A stretch of 64,000 nt of DNA from Zea mays. Its lineage: Eukaryota > Streptophyta > Magnoliopsida > Poales > Poaceae. The translations under genes were made by a program, and so were the position numbers. Below the pieces are notes generated by a model. That model saw nothing but the letters and a program-made list of their open reading frames with translations. It did not search any database and was not told the DNA's origin. Positions 1 through 10,033 of this stretch are shown here, one piece after another. The DNA lies in assembly GCF_902167145.1 (NCBI RefSeq), contig NC_050097.1:167616923-167680922 (forward strand), written 5' to 3'. Every line of letters starts with the position of its first letter. Position 1 is the first letter of the stretch.

Positions 1-2
1 TG

Positions 3-792
3 AAGACTCTATACGCCCTTGTTTTTTAGTCATAACCAAGTAAAAAACCTTCTACATCCTTAGGAGCAAATTTAGATTTTCTTCCTCTTTTAACAAGAAT
101 AAAGCATTTGCTACCAAAGACTCTAAAATATGAAACATTGGGCTTTTTAGTGGTGAGGAGTTCGTATGATGTCTTCTTGAGGATTCGGTGAAGGTAGAGC
201 CGGTTGATGGAGTAGTAGGCGGTGTTAATCGCCTCAGCCCAAAACCGGTCCGGAGTTTTGTACTCATCAAGCATGGTCCTCGCCATGTCTAGTAGAGTTC
301 TATTCTTCCTCTCCACTACACCATTTTGTTGAGGTGTGTAGGGAGAAGAGAACTCATGCTTGATGCCCTCATCCTCAAGAAAGCCTTGTATTTGTGAGTT
401 CTTGAACTCCTTCCCATTGTCGCTTCTTATCTTTTTTATCTTTAATCCGAACTCGTTTTGAGCCTGTCTTAAGAATCCCTTCAAAGTCTCTTGGGTTTGT
501 GATTTTTCCTGCAAAAAGAACACCCAAGTGAAGCGAGAATAATCATCCACAATTACTAGACAATACTTACTCCCACCAATGCTTATATAAGCTATCGGGC
601 CGAATAGATCCATGTGGAGTAATTCGAGTTGCCTGTCCGTTGTCATTATGTTCTTGTGTGGATGGTGGGCACCAACTTGCTTTCCTGCTTGACATGCGCT
701 ACAAACCCTGTCTTTCTCAAAATGAACATTTGTTAGTTCTAAAATGTGCTCTCCCTTTAGAAGCTTGTGAAGATTCTTCATTCCAACATGGG
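3..792 (-). pseudogene. copia pol fragment: integrase, C-terminal part of zinc domain and catalytic core (element C)
   Basis: The minus frame encodes the second half of the HHCC domain (CSACQAGKQ), then the integrase core with the D,D,E residues in [18 protein letters not shown] and [10 protein letters not shown]. The region after GFLLGYD leads towards RT. The family role is insertion of element cDNA into the host genome. An in-frame TAA lies at 26-28, where D has a Ser codon in the matching region, and the frame then resumes to the window edge. The apparent upstream extension to 859 is F LTR sequence read by chance, not pol. The N-terminal continuation is at 44242-44675. Confidence 0.88.
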
Positions 793-797
793 CTAGT
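793..797. repeat. Target-site duplication CTAGT, left copy (element F)
   Basis: CTAGT directly precedes the TGTAACACC start of F and recurs directly after its GCCACA end at 44237-44241. Removing F plus one copy restores a continuous copia integrase frame (HRRL followed by AHVGM). Confidence 0.95.
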
Positions 798-1654
798 TGT
801 AACACCTCAGGTGTTACCAAGACACTGGCTTCATACTTGCACTGATGACTTGTTATCACATGTGGTTAGTTGGAGGAGAAGGAGCACCTAAACCTTGGAA
901 ACATGGGTTAGCTAAGAAATGTTAATGACAAAAGCTTTACCCAACCATTTTGAACAATTTTCATCTTGAGCCAAAGAGGTTAAACCCTAGACCCCTAAAG
1001 GCGCTAGACTTCCAAGCAAGGGATCAGTGGATAAGTTAATCAAGTGGCAAAATCTTGATTCTAATCTTTGACCAAAGTTAAGTACACACTAAAACCTATA
1101 AAATGCAGAAGGGAAACATTACAAAAAGGTCCCTCAAAGACCCCAAATCCACTCCTTAAGTAGAGAGCACACTAGAGCTCTCTAATCTTCTCTAAGTCAA
1201 AATTTAACTCTAATCTAAAGATCAGACGTGTTCACTTAGTAAATGGCGCCAAAACAACTTGGTCTGAATACCAAAAAGGTGCCAAACTACCTAAGGAAAC
1301 CACTGGAAAAGTTTGAACCCGAGCCAAAACCATTTGACATGATTTGACATCACTTTTGTCTCGGGGTGGACCGTGAGACAAGCCAGATTTGGCGTCCGCA
1401 AATCTTCTGTCCTAGGGCTTATCTCCCCTTGGAACTCACATACAATAGATAGCCATAGGTGCCAGGAAGAGGTCTGCGCCGGATTTTTGCCAAGATTCGC
1501 ACGTTTGCGATCTCAGCAAGCTTTTGAACAAGGGCAGAAGAACACATCCACGTGTTCGACGCGCCCTGAACTCGCTAGAGCACGCCCAACGCCCGACCCT
1601 GCGTGCCCCGCGTTGCGCCAAGACAAGCCCGTGTCCCCTACCCGCGCCCGCGCC

Positions 1655-1660
1655 TATAAA
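1655..1660 (+). promoter_or_regulatory. TATA box of the F LTR promoter
   Basis: TATAAA lies in GCGCCTATAAAGCC at the GC-rich island; the same motif is at about 40722 in the 3' LTR. It is the best candidate for the start of the R region. Transcription is inferred. Confidence 0.6.
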
Positions 1661-4119
1661 GCCAGCCAAGGCTTCAGCCGTACGCCCCCGCGCGCTCTCG
1701 ACCTCACCGGAGCACGAGATCGCCGAAGTTTGCCCTGCACACGACGTGCCAGCGGCCGCCCGAGCACCCGCCACCATAGGTCGGCCAACCGAGCCATTCC
1801 TAGCCCCGTCCAACCCTCGAGAGAGACTCTACATGCCTCGGTGAAGCTCCCAGAGCGAGGAATTGAGCTCTGCCTCGCCGGAGATGCCGGATCAAGGTCA
1901 CCGGACTTCACCCGACCGCCGGCGAACGTAGACCGAGCTCCACGGTGAGTTATTCTTCGATTCCTTGCACGGGTCAACTCATTAGCACCCCGTGAAGCTC
2001 CTCGTGCCCTTAGATTGACCTATATCGCCGTGGATAGGCCGGAGCACACGCCACCGACGAGCTCGCCCGCCTGCGCACGTGGACCGGCCGATTCCGGCCA
2101 TCACCGTCGTCGAGCCATACCTCGTCGTGACTGCAAGGACCTCCCGAAGCCAACCCCACCCTTCGCCGGACCTCCCTCGCCGCCGGTAAGCCGCGCCGCC
2201 CTATTTCCTTTCGTGGGTACTATTCAAAAGGGGGAGGGACCTCGGGGAAGAAGGAATAGAAGTCAGAGGGGGTTTTGAATTGTCAGCGACTCTAGTGAAT
2301 AGTTGCGCAGGGGTATAAGTTAAAGGATTGTTTTAGGAAAAACCCAGGGTCCTCAGTGTAAACTGGTTTTTCCAAAAAACCTTTTTAACATTTCTCATTT
2401 AATACAAACAGAGCTTATAAAATTCATAACTCTAGTTTTATTCAACCAAATTGAGTCAAACCAATTTTGCTAGGTTTTGAATAATGTAAACTACTTAGGA
2501 AAAATACAAAACCCCTAAGTGTTGCAGAAGAATTGAAAGTTTGGAATTAAATAGTGTTCTGGCCAAAAGCTAAATAAAAGAAGGAAAAATAGTTACACTG
2601 TTAGACTGAGGTTAAGAAAAATCAGAGAAGTACTTAATCACTTTCTAATCTGTTTAAAAATAGTAAAACCCTCAGTACACCAAATTAAGGTAGGGTTTGC
2701 CATTTAAATCAATTTTAGCCTAAAAATAAAGAAAATAGAAAAGGTAGTTTAAAATAAGAACCAGGGAGCAACCACATTTTTGTTAGCTCACTTATTCAGC
2801 ATAGTTCACTGGAAAATTTTGTTGGACCCTTGTTTAGTATAAAAGAAATGCATTACCTTTTATTTTATGCAAACGATGAAACCTTAGGAAAATTTTAGAA
2901 AAATAATCCTGAGGAGACCACACCCCAAACCTTGGTATAACTGATATTTTGTTATTAGAAATGTAGGAAAAATATGAGTTCTGTTGTTTGATATTTTTCA
3001 AATAACAAGTTAGTTGTAAGTGCCTTTTTGGCATTAAACTTTAGAAAATCACAACTAAATATCCAATAGGTCTTTTTCTGTGGTATTTAACATAGAGGCC
3101 TACATTTACCTATGAATCTTGACAAAAATAAAATTTGGTACAGAGATCTCACTTAAATCATAGCTATAGTGTAAAATGCCCTTTTACACTTGTTTTTGTT
3201 AATTTTACACAAGTACTCTGATAGTTCAAAAATGCTTAATAAGTAGCAATAGAAAGAGAAAGGGCAACTTTGGGAGAAATAGATGAAAATACAAAACCCT
3301 TAAGTATATCCAAAAAGAAACCCTAGAGAAACACTAAACTTAATACTATTTTACTATGCATAACCCTTCCAAATGTTCATATCATTTTTATGCATATATC
3401 TTATGCATTGCATTCGATAGACTATAATCTCGCCGACGGGGAATAATACTCGTTCCGAAGCACGGAGCTGCTCAGGAGGTAGCCCAGGAGCCAGCACGGA
3501 GCCAGCACCAGAGCCTGCCATCGAGGATCTGCCTGCCCCAGCTTTGGAAGGCATGCCCCGATTTTATGCATAACCTACTATTATGCTATTTTACTGCACT
3601 TAATGTTTGTAGGCTTGTACTGTGCACTTAAGTGTAGGAGTTGACTGAAACCCTAGTTGCATGAACTCAGGATTCCCTTTGAGATGGATACTAGTATGCT
3701 AGGTCCAGTAGCTGCTTTGCTAATCAGGGATCTCGGTAGAAGTCGAGTGATTTTTCTAGCACTCACGCGAGGTCAGGAATTGGTTGTATCCATTTTGATA
3801 ACAGAATGATGATGGTCTGTGGACACGGGTCCATGGGGATGCGTGGTCTACGAGACGGAAATTGGAATAAGGATTAATGTGCGGATACCTGTGTCAAGCG
3901 TTTGAATGTACTAAGCACATGCCGAGAAATATGGTAAATCAGTAAGCCTAGTACCTGAGTGAACCTGGCAGCAGACTTCGCCCCTCACACGACCTGAGAC
4001 GTGGTCTCCCATTCCGGTTATGGTGGGTACAAGTGCGGTCACTCCACGACGGTAGTCGGGGTCAGTGAGGCATTGTACGCCAAGGCGGTGATCCCTGTTC
4101 TGTTGACAGGGAATCGATG

Positions 4120-4124
4120 GGGAC
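4120..4124. repeat. Target-site duplication GGGAC, left copy (element B)
   Basis: GGGAC precedes B and recurs at 32750-32754. The undisturbed 3' LTR of F has a single GGGAC at the matching place (about 43277), which confirms the insertion point. Confidence 0.95.
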
Positions 4125-5648
4125 TGTCGGCGTTTCGACCCCGGGGGTCCCTGGACCGACGAGTAAATTATCGCTGCGTGTCCCAGCCAAGATGGGTCGG
4201 CGCGAGACGGGACACAAAGGGGGAGAACAGTAAAGGGGAAACTGCGGCCTTCGTGTTGTCTTGCGCCCAGGGCGGATGGATGCGCTTGCAGTAGGGGGTT
4301 ACAAGAGTTCGCGTGGGAGAGAGCGAGAGCGAGAGCCTTATGCATCGGCCCGTTCTCCTGCGCGGCCAACCTTCCCATACGAGAGCCCTGGACCTTCCTT
4401 TTATAGGCGTAAGGAGAGGGTCCCAGTGTACAATGGGGGGTGTAGCAGTGAGCTAACGTGTCTAGTAGAGAGGAGCTAGAGCCCTAAGTACATGCCGTCG
4501 TGGCAGTCAGAGAGGTTTTGGCACCCTGTTCATGTGATGTCGTGGCCGTCGAATGAGTGCTTGGGCCCTGTGGAAGGACAGCTGTCGGGGCTATCGAATC
4601 CTTGCTGACGTCTCCTTGCTTCCGTAAGGGGCTGAGAGCCACCGTCGTCATGGAACACGCGGGGCGCCATCATTATTTGTTTACCGGGGCGAGCCAGATG
4701 GGACGCCAGTCTTGTTCCCCGTAGCCTGAGCTAGCTAGGGGTAAGGTAATGATGGCCCCCCTGTGACGTGGTCGGTCCGAGCCCTAGGTTGGGTGAGGTG
4801 GAGGCTCCTCCGAGGTCGAGCTCGAGTCCGTCTTCCGAGGTCGAGGCTAAGTCCGAGCCCTGGGGTCGGGCGAGGCGGAGTCCATCTTCCGAGGTTGAGG
4901 TTGAGTCCGAGCCCTAGGTTGGGCGAGGCGGAGACCGTCTTCCGAGGCTGAGGCTGTGTCCGAGCCCTGGGGTCGGGCGAGGCGGAGTATGTCGTCCAGG
5001 GTCGAGGTTGAGCCCGAGCCCTGGGGTCGGGCGAGGCGGAGACCGTCTTCCGAGGCCGAGGCTGTGTCCGAGCCCTGGGGTCGGGCGAGGCGGAGTCCGT
5101 CGTCCAGCATCGAGGTTGAGCCCAAGCCCTAGGGTCGGGCGAGGCGGAGCTTCCTATGGCGCCCGAGGCTGGACTTAGCTGCTGTCAGCCTCACTCTGTC
5201 GAGTGGCACAACAGTCGGAGCGACGCAGGCGGCGCTATTTTCTTGTCAGGACGGTCAGTGGAGCGGCGAAGTGACTGCGGTCACTTTGGCTCTGTCGACT
5301 GAAGAGCGCGCGTCAGGATAAGGTGTCAGGCGATCCTTCCATTAAATGCTCCTGCGATACGGTCGGTTGGCGTGGCGATCTGGCCAAGGTTGCTTCTCTG
5401 CGAAGACTGGGTCTCGGGCGAGCCGAAGGTGTGTCCGTTGCTTGAGGGGGCCCTCGGGCGAGACGTGAATCCTCCGGGGTCGGCTGCCTTTGCCCGAGGC
5501 TAGGCTCGGGCGAGGCGAGATCGTGTCCCTTGAGTGGACTGAGCCTTGACCTGAATCGCGTCCATCAGGCCTTTGCAGCTTTGTGCTGATGGGGGTTACC
5601 AGCTGAGATTAGGAGTCTTGGGGGTACCCCTAATTATGGTCCCCGACA
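4125..5648 (-). repeat. B 3' LTR
   Basis: Read on plus it runs from TGTCGGCGTTTCG to GGTCCCCGACA (1524 bp) and matches 31278-32749. The promoter TATAAAA is on minus at 4399-4405. Positions 4790-5150 hold tandem copies of a GC-rich unit of about 57 bp built around GAGCCCTGGGGTCGGGCGAG. The adjoining internal sequence at 5649-5664 is the polypurine-type tract (minus CTCGGGGGCTAC). Confidence 0.92.
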
Positions 5649-6939
5649 GTAGCCCCCGAGCCTCGAAGGGAGTGTTGATACTCGCTTGGAGGCTTTTGTC
5701 GCACTTTTTTGCAAGGGGACCGACCTTTCTCGGTTGCGTTTCGTTCCGGTGGGTGCGTGCGAGCGCACCCGCCGGGTGTAGCCCCCGAGGCCTCGGAGGA
5801 GTGGTTTGACTCCTTCGAGGTCTTAGCGCGTTTCGTGATGCTTCGGCCGGTCTGGTTGTTCCCTCATGCGAACTGGCCATAGCCCGGGTGCATAGTCGAG
5901 TCCCAAGTTCTCGGGCTGGTATGTTGAAGCTGTCAACGGTTTGGCTGGAGCCGGGTTTGCGAGAGCAGCCCCCGAGCCTCCGCACAGAGCATGAGGACGG
6001 TCAAGGACAGACTCGGCTTTTTTCATACGCCCCTGCGTCGCCTTTCCGAAAGGAGGAGGGGGGGAAAGCGCCATGTTGCCCTCGGAGGGCGCCGAACATG
6101 GTGTCTCCAGTGAGTTGCTAACGGGTAATCCGAGTGGACGCCCGTGCCCCATTCGTTAGGGGTCGGCTAGTGGCCCGGAGGCGCGCTCCAAAAGTACCTG
6201 CAGGTGATTCGCTGGACCCAGTCCCCTTTTGACGGGGTCCGAGGGCTCGATGCCTCCCTCTGGTGGGATTCCGTTACAAATCGTTCCCATCGGTCTCGGA
6301 AATGTCCTAGGGTACCTCGGGAGCGTAGCCCGAGCCTTGGTTATGTATCGAACGTACCCAGGGTCATCCCTCGCTCTGCGTGCTCTGAGGCGGCTGTCGA
6401 ACCCTTCGGGGGCCAGCCTACGAACCCCTGATCAGTAGTGGGCGCGGAGCCCGAGTGGCCTGAGGCGGCCGTTGAACCCTTCCGAGGGGCCAGCCTTCGA
6501 ACCTCTGACCAGTAGTGGGCGCGGAGCCCGAGTGCTCTGAGGCGGATGTTGAACCCTTCCGAGGGGCCAGCCTTCGAACCTCTGATCAGTAGGGGGGCTC
6601 GGGGCCCGCTTCCTTCGCGGAGAAGGATCCCTTTCGGAGTATCCCCTTTTTCCCGGTCCCTGTAGCAAGAGAGAGAAAGAGGAAGTGGAAAAGGACACGG
6701 AATCGAATGACGTGGCGCACCTTTTTTGACGCTGTCATCATGGCGGAGGTGAAGCGTCGCCTGCTTTGCCTGCCAAAGGTGCCGCCTGTCCTGCCGCGGA
6801 GTTAATGCGACGGGACGAGTGGTTCGCGGGGCAGCCGTTGTGCGTGCGCGAGCCGTTCGAGGAACGGGCGTCTCGCTTTTGAGTTTTGAATCTCGCAGCA
6901 GGTTCGGGCGAAGTGTTGAACGGGTCTCGCCTGGGCCTT
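5649..6939 (-). other. B internal 3' untranslated region
   Basis: This stretch lies between the antisense-gene promoter and the 3' LTR. It matches A 19241-20475 in reverse complement, for example three near-copies of a segment around 'GAACCCTTCCGAGGGGCCAGCC' at about 6400-6590. ORFs such as the minus frame at 6341-7138 have no recognisable domain. The homology to A stops near 6880, just upstream of the TATA box of the antisense gene. Confidence 0.65.
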
Positions 6940-6947
6940 TATATATT
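6940..6947 (+). promoter_or_regulatory. TATA box for the antisense gene of B
   Basis: TATATATT lies about 130 bp upstream of the ATG at 7080 in CCTTTATATATTCGGG. Position and spacing fit a plant core promoter directing transcription against the retroelement genes. Inferred, no expression data. Confidence 0.55.
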
Positions 6948-7079
6948 CGGGAGAGGGACCGGTGACGGTTCTTTACTCTGCTGCTCGCCTCCCACTTAGG
7001 TTTTCGCAACCCGAGGGAATAGCCAGAGAAAGGAAACCGCACACCTTGTCCTCTCCGCCGCCACCTCTTCTGCTTGGTG

Positions 7080-8300
7080 ATGGCCGACCGGGTGACCGTT
7101 GTTTCGCCGCGCGACCCGTGGCCTTTCTCCACCGTCACGGCGGATGATCTGGAGGCCCTTGTTGCTGATGGTTTGCTTCGTCCTCTCTCTGGTGACTTGC
7201 AGCCGGAGTGGATGGCCCCTCCGAGCGGAGCCGCCCCGTCCCCGTCGCCGGGGTATGTGCTGAGCTTCGTCTCTTTTCACGAGCGGGGGTTCGGAGTGCC
7301 GGCAAGTCATTTTATGCGGGCGATTCTGCACGTCTACGGGGTGGAGCTGCACAATCTCAGTCCCAACTCCATCGTGCAAGCAGCCATCTTCGCGGCGGTT
7401 TGCGAAGGATTTTTGGGGATTGCCCCCCACTGGGACCTGTGGACCCATCTCTTCTCCGCGGAGCTTTTTGCCTCGACGACGGGGGAAAAAAGAGTTCACA
7501 TGGCGGTGCGGGCCGGTGGCTGCATCCTCCAGTTGAGGCAGGCGCGGGCGCAGCAGTACATCCCTGCCATCCTCACGTCTTCGAACAAAGGGTGGGAGCG
7601 CTGGTGGTTTTATCTCTAGAATGACGACGGGAGGCTCCCGTCGTTTTCTCAACGAGTGGTGACCGCCGCCAGCGGTAACTGGCGCTACGGGGCCCCGCAC
7701 GAGAGACAGAAGAATCTCCAGCCCCTTTTGAAGGCCTTGGAGGAGCTACGAGAAGGAGGGCTCACCGCTGCGGGGGTGGTTGCCGCCATTCATCGCCGGA
7801 GGGTGCTCCCTTTGACGGAGCGGCGGCTGCCGCTTTGGGAGATGACGCTGGGGGTTGACTTGGAGGGTTTGCAGATGTCCTCGGACCCCCTTCCCGCCGA
7901 CGACCTCCGCAGGCGGGTAGCCGGCACGGTAGGGATACTAGACGCCAGCGCCTTTTCCCAGCTCTCGATGCGTCCCGATCGCGGGTGTGTATCCCTGGTG
8001 AGTGTCCGCTCCTTCTTCCTTCTTATGTCGGATTGCCCTTGGTTCTCACAGCCGAGACCTTTCGTCCGTCTCCAGGAGGTGGGGTTTCACAAGCCTTCCC
8101 TACCACCGGTCCTGGAGGACGCGGTGGACCGAACCGCGTGGAGGGTCACCGCGGAGAAGAGGAAGGAGAAGAAGGACGCGGAGAAGGCTCAGGCCCGCGA
8201 GCGGATGCGGGCTCGGGACGCCTAGGAAAGGCTTCATCGTCGGCAGGAGAGGGATGGGCTCCCGAGGGAGCCGTCGCCGGAGATGCCTGACGATGACGAC
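7080..8300 (+). pseudogene. Antisense accessory gene of B, 5' part (Transposase_28-like domain)
   Basis: The gene runs opposite to B's gag-pol and downstream of pol. From the ATG at 7080 the frame encodes a domain with GFGVPASHFMRAILHVYG, ELHNLSPNSI and CEGFLGI, which I recognise as the plant 'putative gypsy type transposon' (Transposase_28) family; its biochemical role is unknown. A TAG at 7617-7619 probably was CAG (FYL-Q-NDDG). A possible small intron starts at 7998 (GTGAGT) with acceptors at 8051 or 8075, all in phase, so it may also be read through. A Lys/Glu/Arg-rich stretch follows, with a TAG at 8223-8225, then Asp codons where A inserted. It continues at 22154. The start is chosen because it follows the TATA box and begins the domain. 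Confidence 0.75.
8296..8300. repeat. Target-site duplication ACGAC, left copy (element A)
   Basis: ACGAC precedes A and recurs at 22154-22158. Joining the flanks with one copy gives a continuous run of GAC/GAT codons in the antisense gene of B. Confidence 0.92.
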
Positions 8301-8798
8301 TGTCGGGGACCATAATTAGGGGTACCCTCAAGACTCCTAAATCTCAGCTGGTAACCCCCATCAGCACAAAGTTGCAAAGGCCTGATGGGTGCGATTAAGT
8401 CAAAGGTCGGTCCATTCGAGGGACGCGATCATGCCTCGCCCGAGCCCAGCCTCGGGCAAGGGCAGCCGACCCCGGAGGATCTACGTCTCGCCCGAGGACC
8501 CCCTCCAGCAACGGGCACACCTTCGGCTCGCCCGAGGCCCAGTCTTCGCCAAGAAGCAACCTTGGCCAAGTCGCCATGCCAACCGACCCAATCGCAGGGG
8601 CATTTAATGCAAAGGTGGCCTGACACCTTTATCCTGACGCGCGCCCTCCAGTCCACAGAGCCGAAGTGACCGTAGTCACTTCGCCGCTCCACTGACCGGT
8701 CTGACAAGAGGACAGCGCCGCCTGCGCCGCTCCGACTGTTGTGCCACTCGACAGAGTGAGGCTGACAGCAGCCAAGTCCGGCCTCAGGCACCATAGGA

Positions 8799-9180
8799 AA
8801 CTCCGCTCCGCCCGACCCCAGGGCTCGGACTCGGGCTCAGCCCCGGAAGACGACGAACTCCGCTCCGCCCGACCCCAGGGCTCGGACTCGGGCTCAGCCC
8901 CGGAAGACGACGAACTCCACTCCGCCCGACCCCAGGGCTCGGACTCGGGCTCAGCCCCGGAAGACGACGAACTCCGCTCCGCCCGACCCCAGGGCTCGGA
9001 CTCGGGCTCAGCCCCGGAAGACGATGAACTCCGCTCCGCCTGACCCCAGGGCTCGGACTCAGGCTCAGCCCCGGAAGATGACGAACTCCGCTTCGCCCGA
9101 CCCCAGGGCTCGGACTCGGGCTCAGCCCCGAAGGACGACGAACTCCGCTTCGCCCGACCCCAGGGCTCGGACTCAGCCCT
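8799..9180 (+). repeat. 57-bp tandem repeats in the A 5' LTR U3
   Basis: There are about seven units of 57 bp built on CCGACCCCAGGGCTCGGACT and GGCTCAGCCCCGGAAGACGA, the last two degenerate. The unit is 19 codons, so several frames stay open and give spurious repeat proteins (LRSARPQGSDSGSAPEDDE). The same array is in the 3' LTR (about 20974-21360) and, inverted, in the B LTRs. A U3 enhancer role is a guess. Confidence 0.85.
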
Positions 9181-9674
9181 GGCCTTAGCTGACGGTCTCC
9201 GCCTCGCCCGACCCAGGGGCTCGGACTCGACCTCAGCCTTGGAAGACAGACTCGACCTCGACCTCGGAGGAGCCTCCACCTCGCCCAACCCAGGGCTCGG
9301 ACCGACCACGTCAACAGGAGGCGCCATCATTACCCTGCCCCAAGCTGACTCAGGCTACGGGGAACAAGACCGGCGTCCCATCTGGCTCGCTCCGCTATAC
9401 GAGTAATGATGGCGCCCCGCACGCCCTATGACGACAGCGGCTCTCAGCCCCCTTACGGAAGCAAGAGGGCATCAGCAAGGACTCGACAGCCCCGACAGCT
9501 GTCCTTCCGCCAGGCTCCGGCGCTCCTCCGACGGCCACGACATCACACGAACCGGGTGCCAAAACCTCTCCGGCTGCCACGATGGCATGTACTTAGGGCA
9601 CTAGCTCTCCTCCGCTAGACACGTTAGCACACTGCTACACCCCCCATTGTACACTTGGATCCTTTCCTTACGCC

Positions 9675-9681
9675 TATAAAA
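9675..9681 (+). promoter_or_regulatory. TATA box of the A LTR
   Basis: TATAAAA in CGCCTATAAAAGGAAGG; conserved in all four Huck-like LTRs of the window (also 21856-21862, and on minus at 4399-4405 and 31554-31560). Confidence 0.7.
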
Positions 9682-9974
9682 GGAAGGTCCAGGGCCCTCT
9701 TACAGAGGGTTGGCCGTGCGGGGAAGGACGGGACGACGCTCGCGTGAGGCCGCTCGCTCCCTCCCGCGTGGACGCTTGTAACCCCCTACTGCAAGCGCAC
9801 CCGACCTGGGCGCGGGACAAACACGAAGGCCGCGGGATTTCACCTCCCATGCCTGTCTCCCTCCGGCTTCTTCCCCCCTTCACGCTCCATCTCGCGCCGA
9901 CCCATCTGGGCTGGGGCACGCGGCGACAATTTACTCGTCGGTCCAGGGACCCCCCGGGTTCGAAACGCCGATAG

Positions 9975-9993
9975 TTGGCGCGCCAGGTAGGGG
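9975..9993 (+). other. Primer-binding site of A
   Basis: TTGGCGCGCCAGGTAGGGG follows the 5' LTR after one base; the identical sequence sits inverted next to the B 5' LTR (31258-31276). It has the TGG start expected for pairing to a tRNA 3' CCA end. I cannot assign the tRNA. Confidence 0.75.
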
Positions 9994-10033
9994 CTTGCTG
10001 CGTGTTGACGAACAACTTCCCGTCAAGCTCCAG

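Larger units (their letters stand above)
1..797 (-). mobile_element. Element C, left part: degenerate Sirevirus (Ty1/copia, Ji/Opie-like)
   Basis: This is the left remnant of a minus-strand Ty1/copia element that continues at 44237 after the nested insertion of element F. The reading frame here picks up just after the integrase zinc-binding His residues, which are encoded on the far side of F, so the two parts are one element. The element runs off the left edge of the window; its RT/RNase H part and 3' LTR are not visible. The protein is closely similar to that of the intact Sirevirus D at 59028-62234. Confidence 0.9.
798..4124 (+). repeat. F 5' LTR, part 1
   Basis: It begins TGTAACACC and matches the 3' LTR from 39864 at roughly 97% by eye. 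The first 20 bases hold a palindrome (GTAACACC, TCA, GGTGTTAC). A GC-rich island at about 1540-2250 contains the promoter and sits in otherwise AT-rich DNA; long ORFs there are composition effects. Against the 3' LTR this copy lacks 100 bp (between 3217 and 3218) and has a short duplication of GAGCCAGCAC near 3490. It is cut at 4124 by B and resumes at 32755. Confidence 0.92.
8301..9973 (+). repeat. A 5' LTR
   Basis: The LTR is 1673 bp, from TGTCGGGGACC to CGCCGATA. The expected final CA is TA, in the context CAG to TAG across the LTR/primer-site border. TATAAAA lies at 9675-9681. It matches the 3' LTR with a few percent differences by eye. Confidence 0.93.

Noticed and set aside
26..859. Minus ORF with an N-terminal extension before the integrase (MITSHQCKYEAS...)
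   Set aside because: The extension is F LTR sequence; the true upstream part lies at 44242-44675.
1373..2278. Several ORFs of 87-191 codons in the F LTR, also repeated at 40503-41327
   Set aside because: They occur in overlapping frames on both strands of the GC-rich LTR island, differ in length between the two LTRs and show no domain; they are composition effects.
3354..4378. Host-gene candidates in the F/B border region (minus frame 3911-4378)
   Set aside because: The frame spans the border between two LTRs of different elements, so it cannot be an old gene.
8629..9330. Repetitive ORFs in the A LTR (233 and 176 codons), and similar at 20916-21396 and 4847-5125
   Set aside because: They are products of the 57-bp tandem repeat, open in several frames at once.
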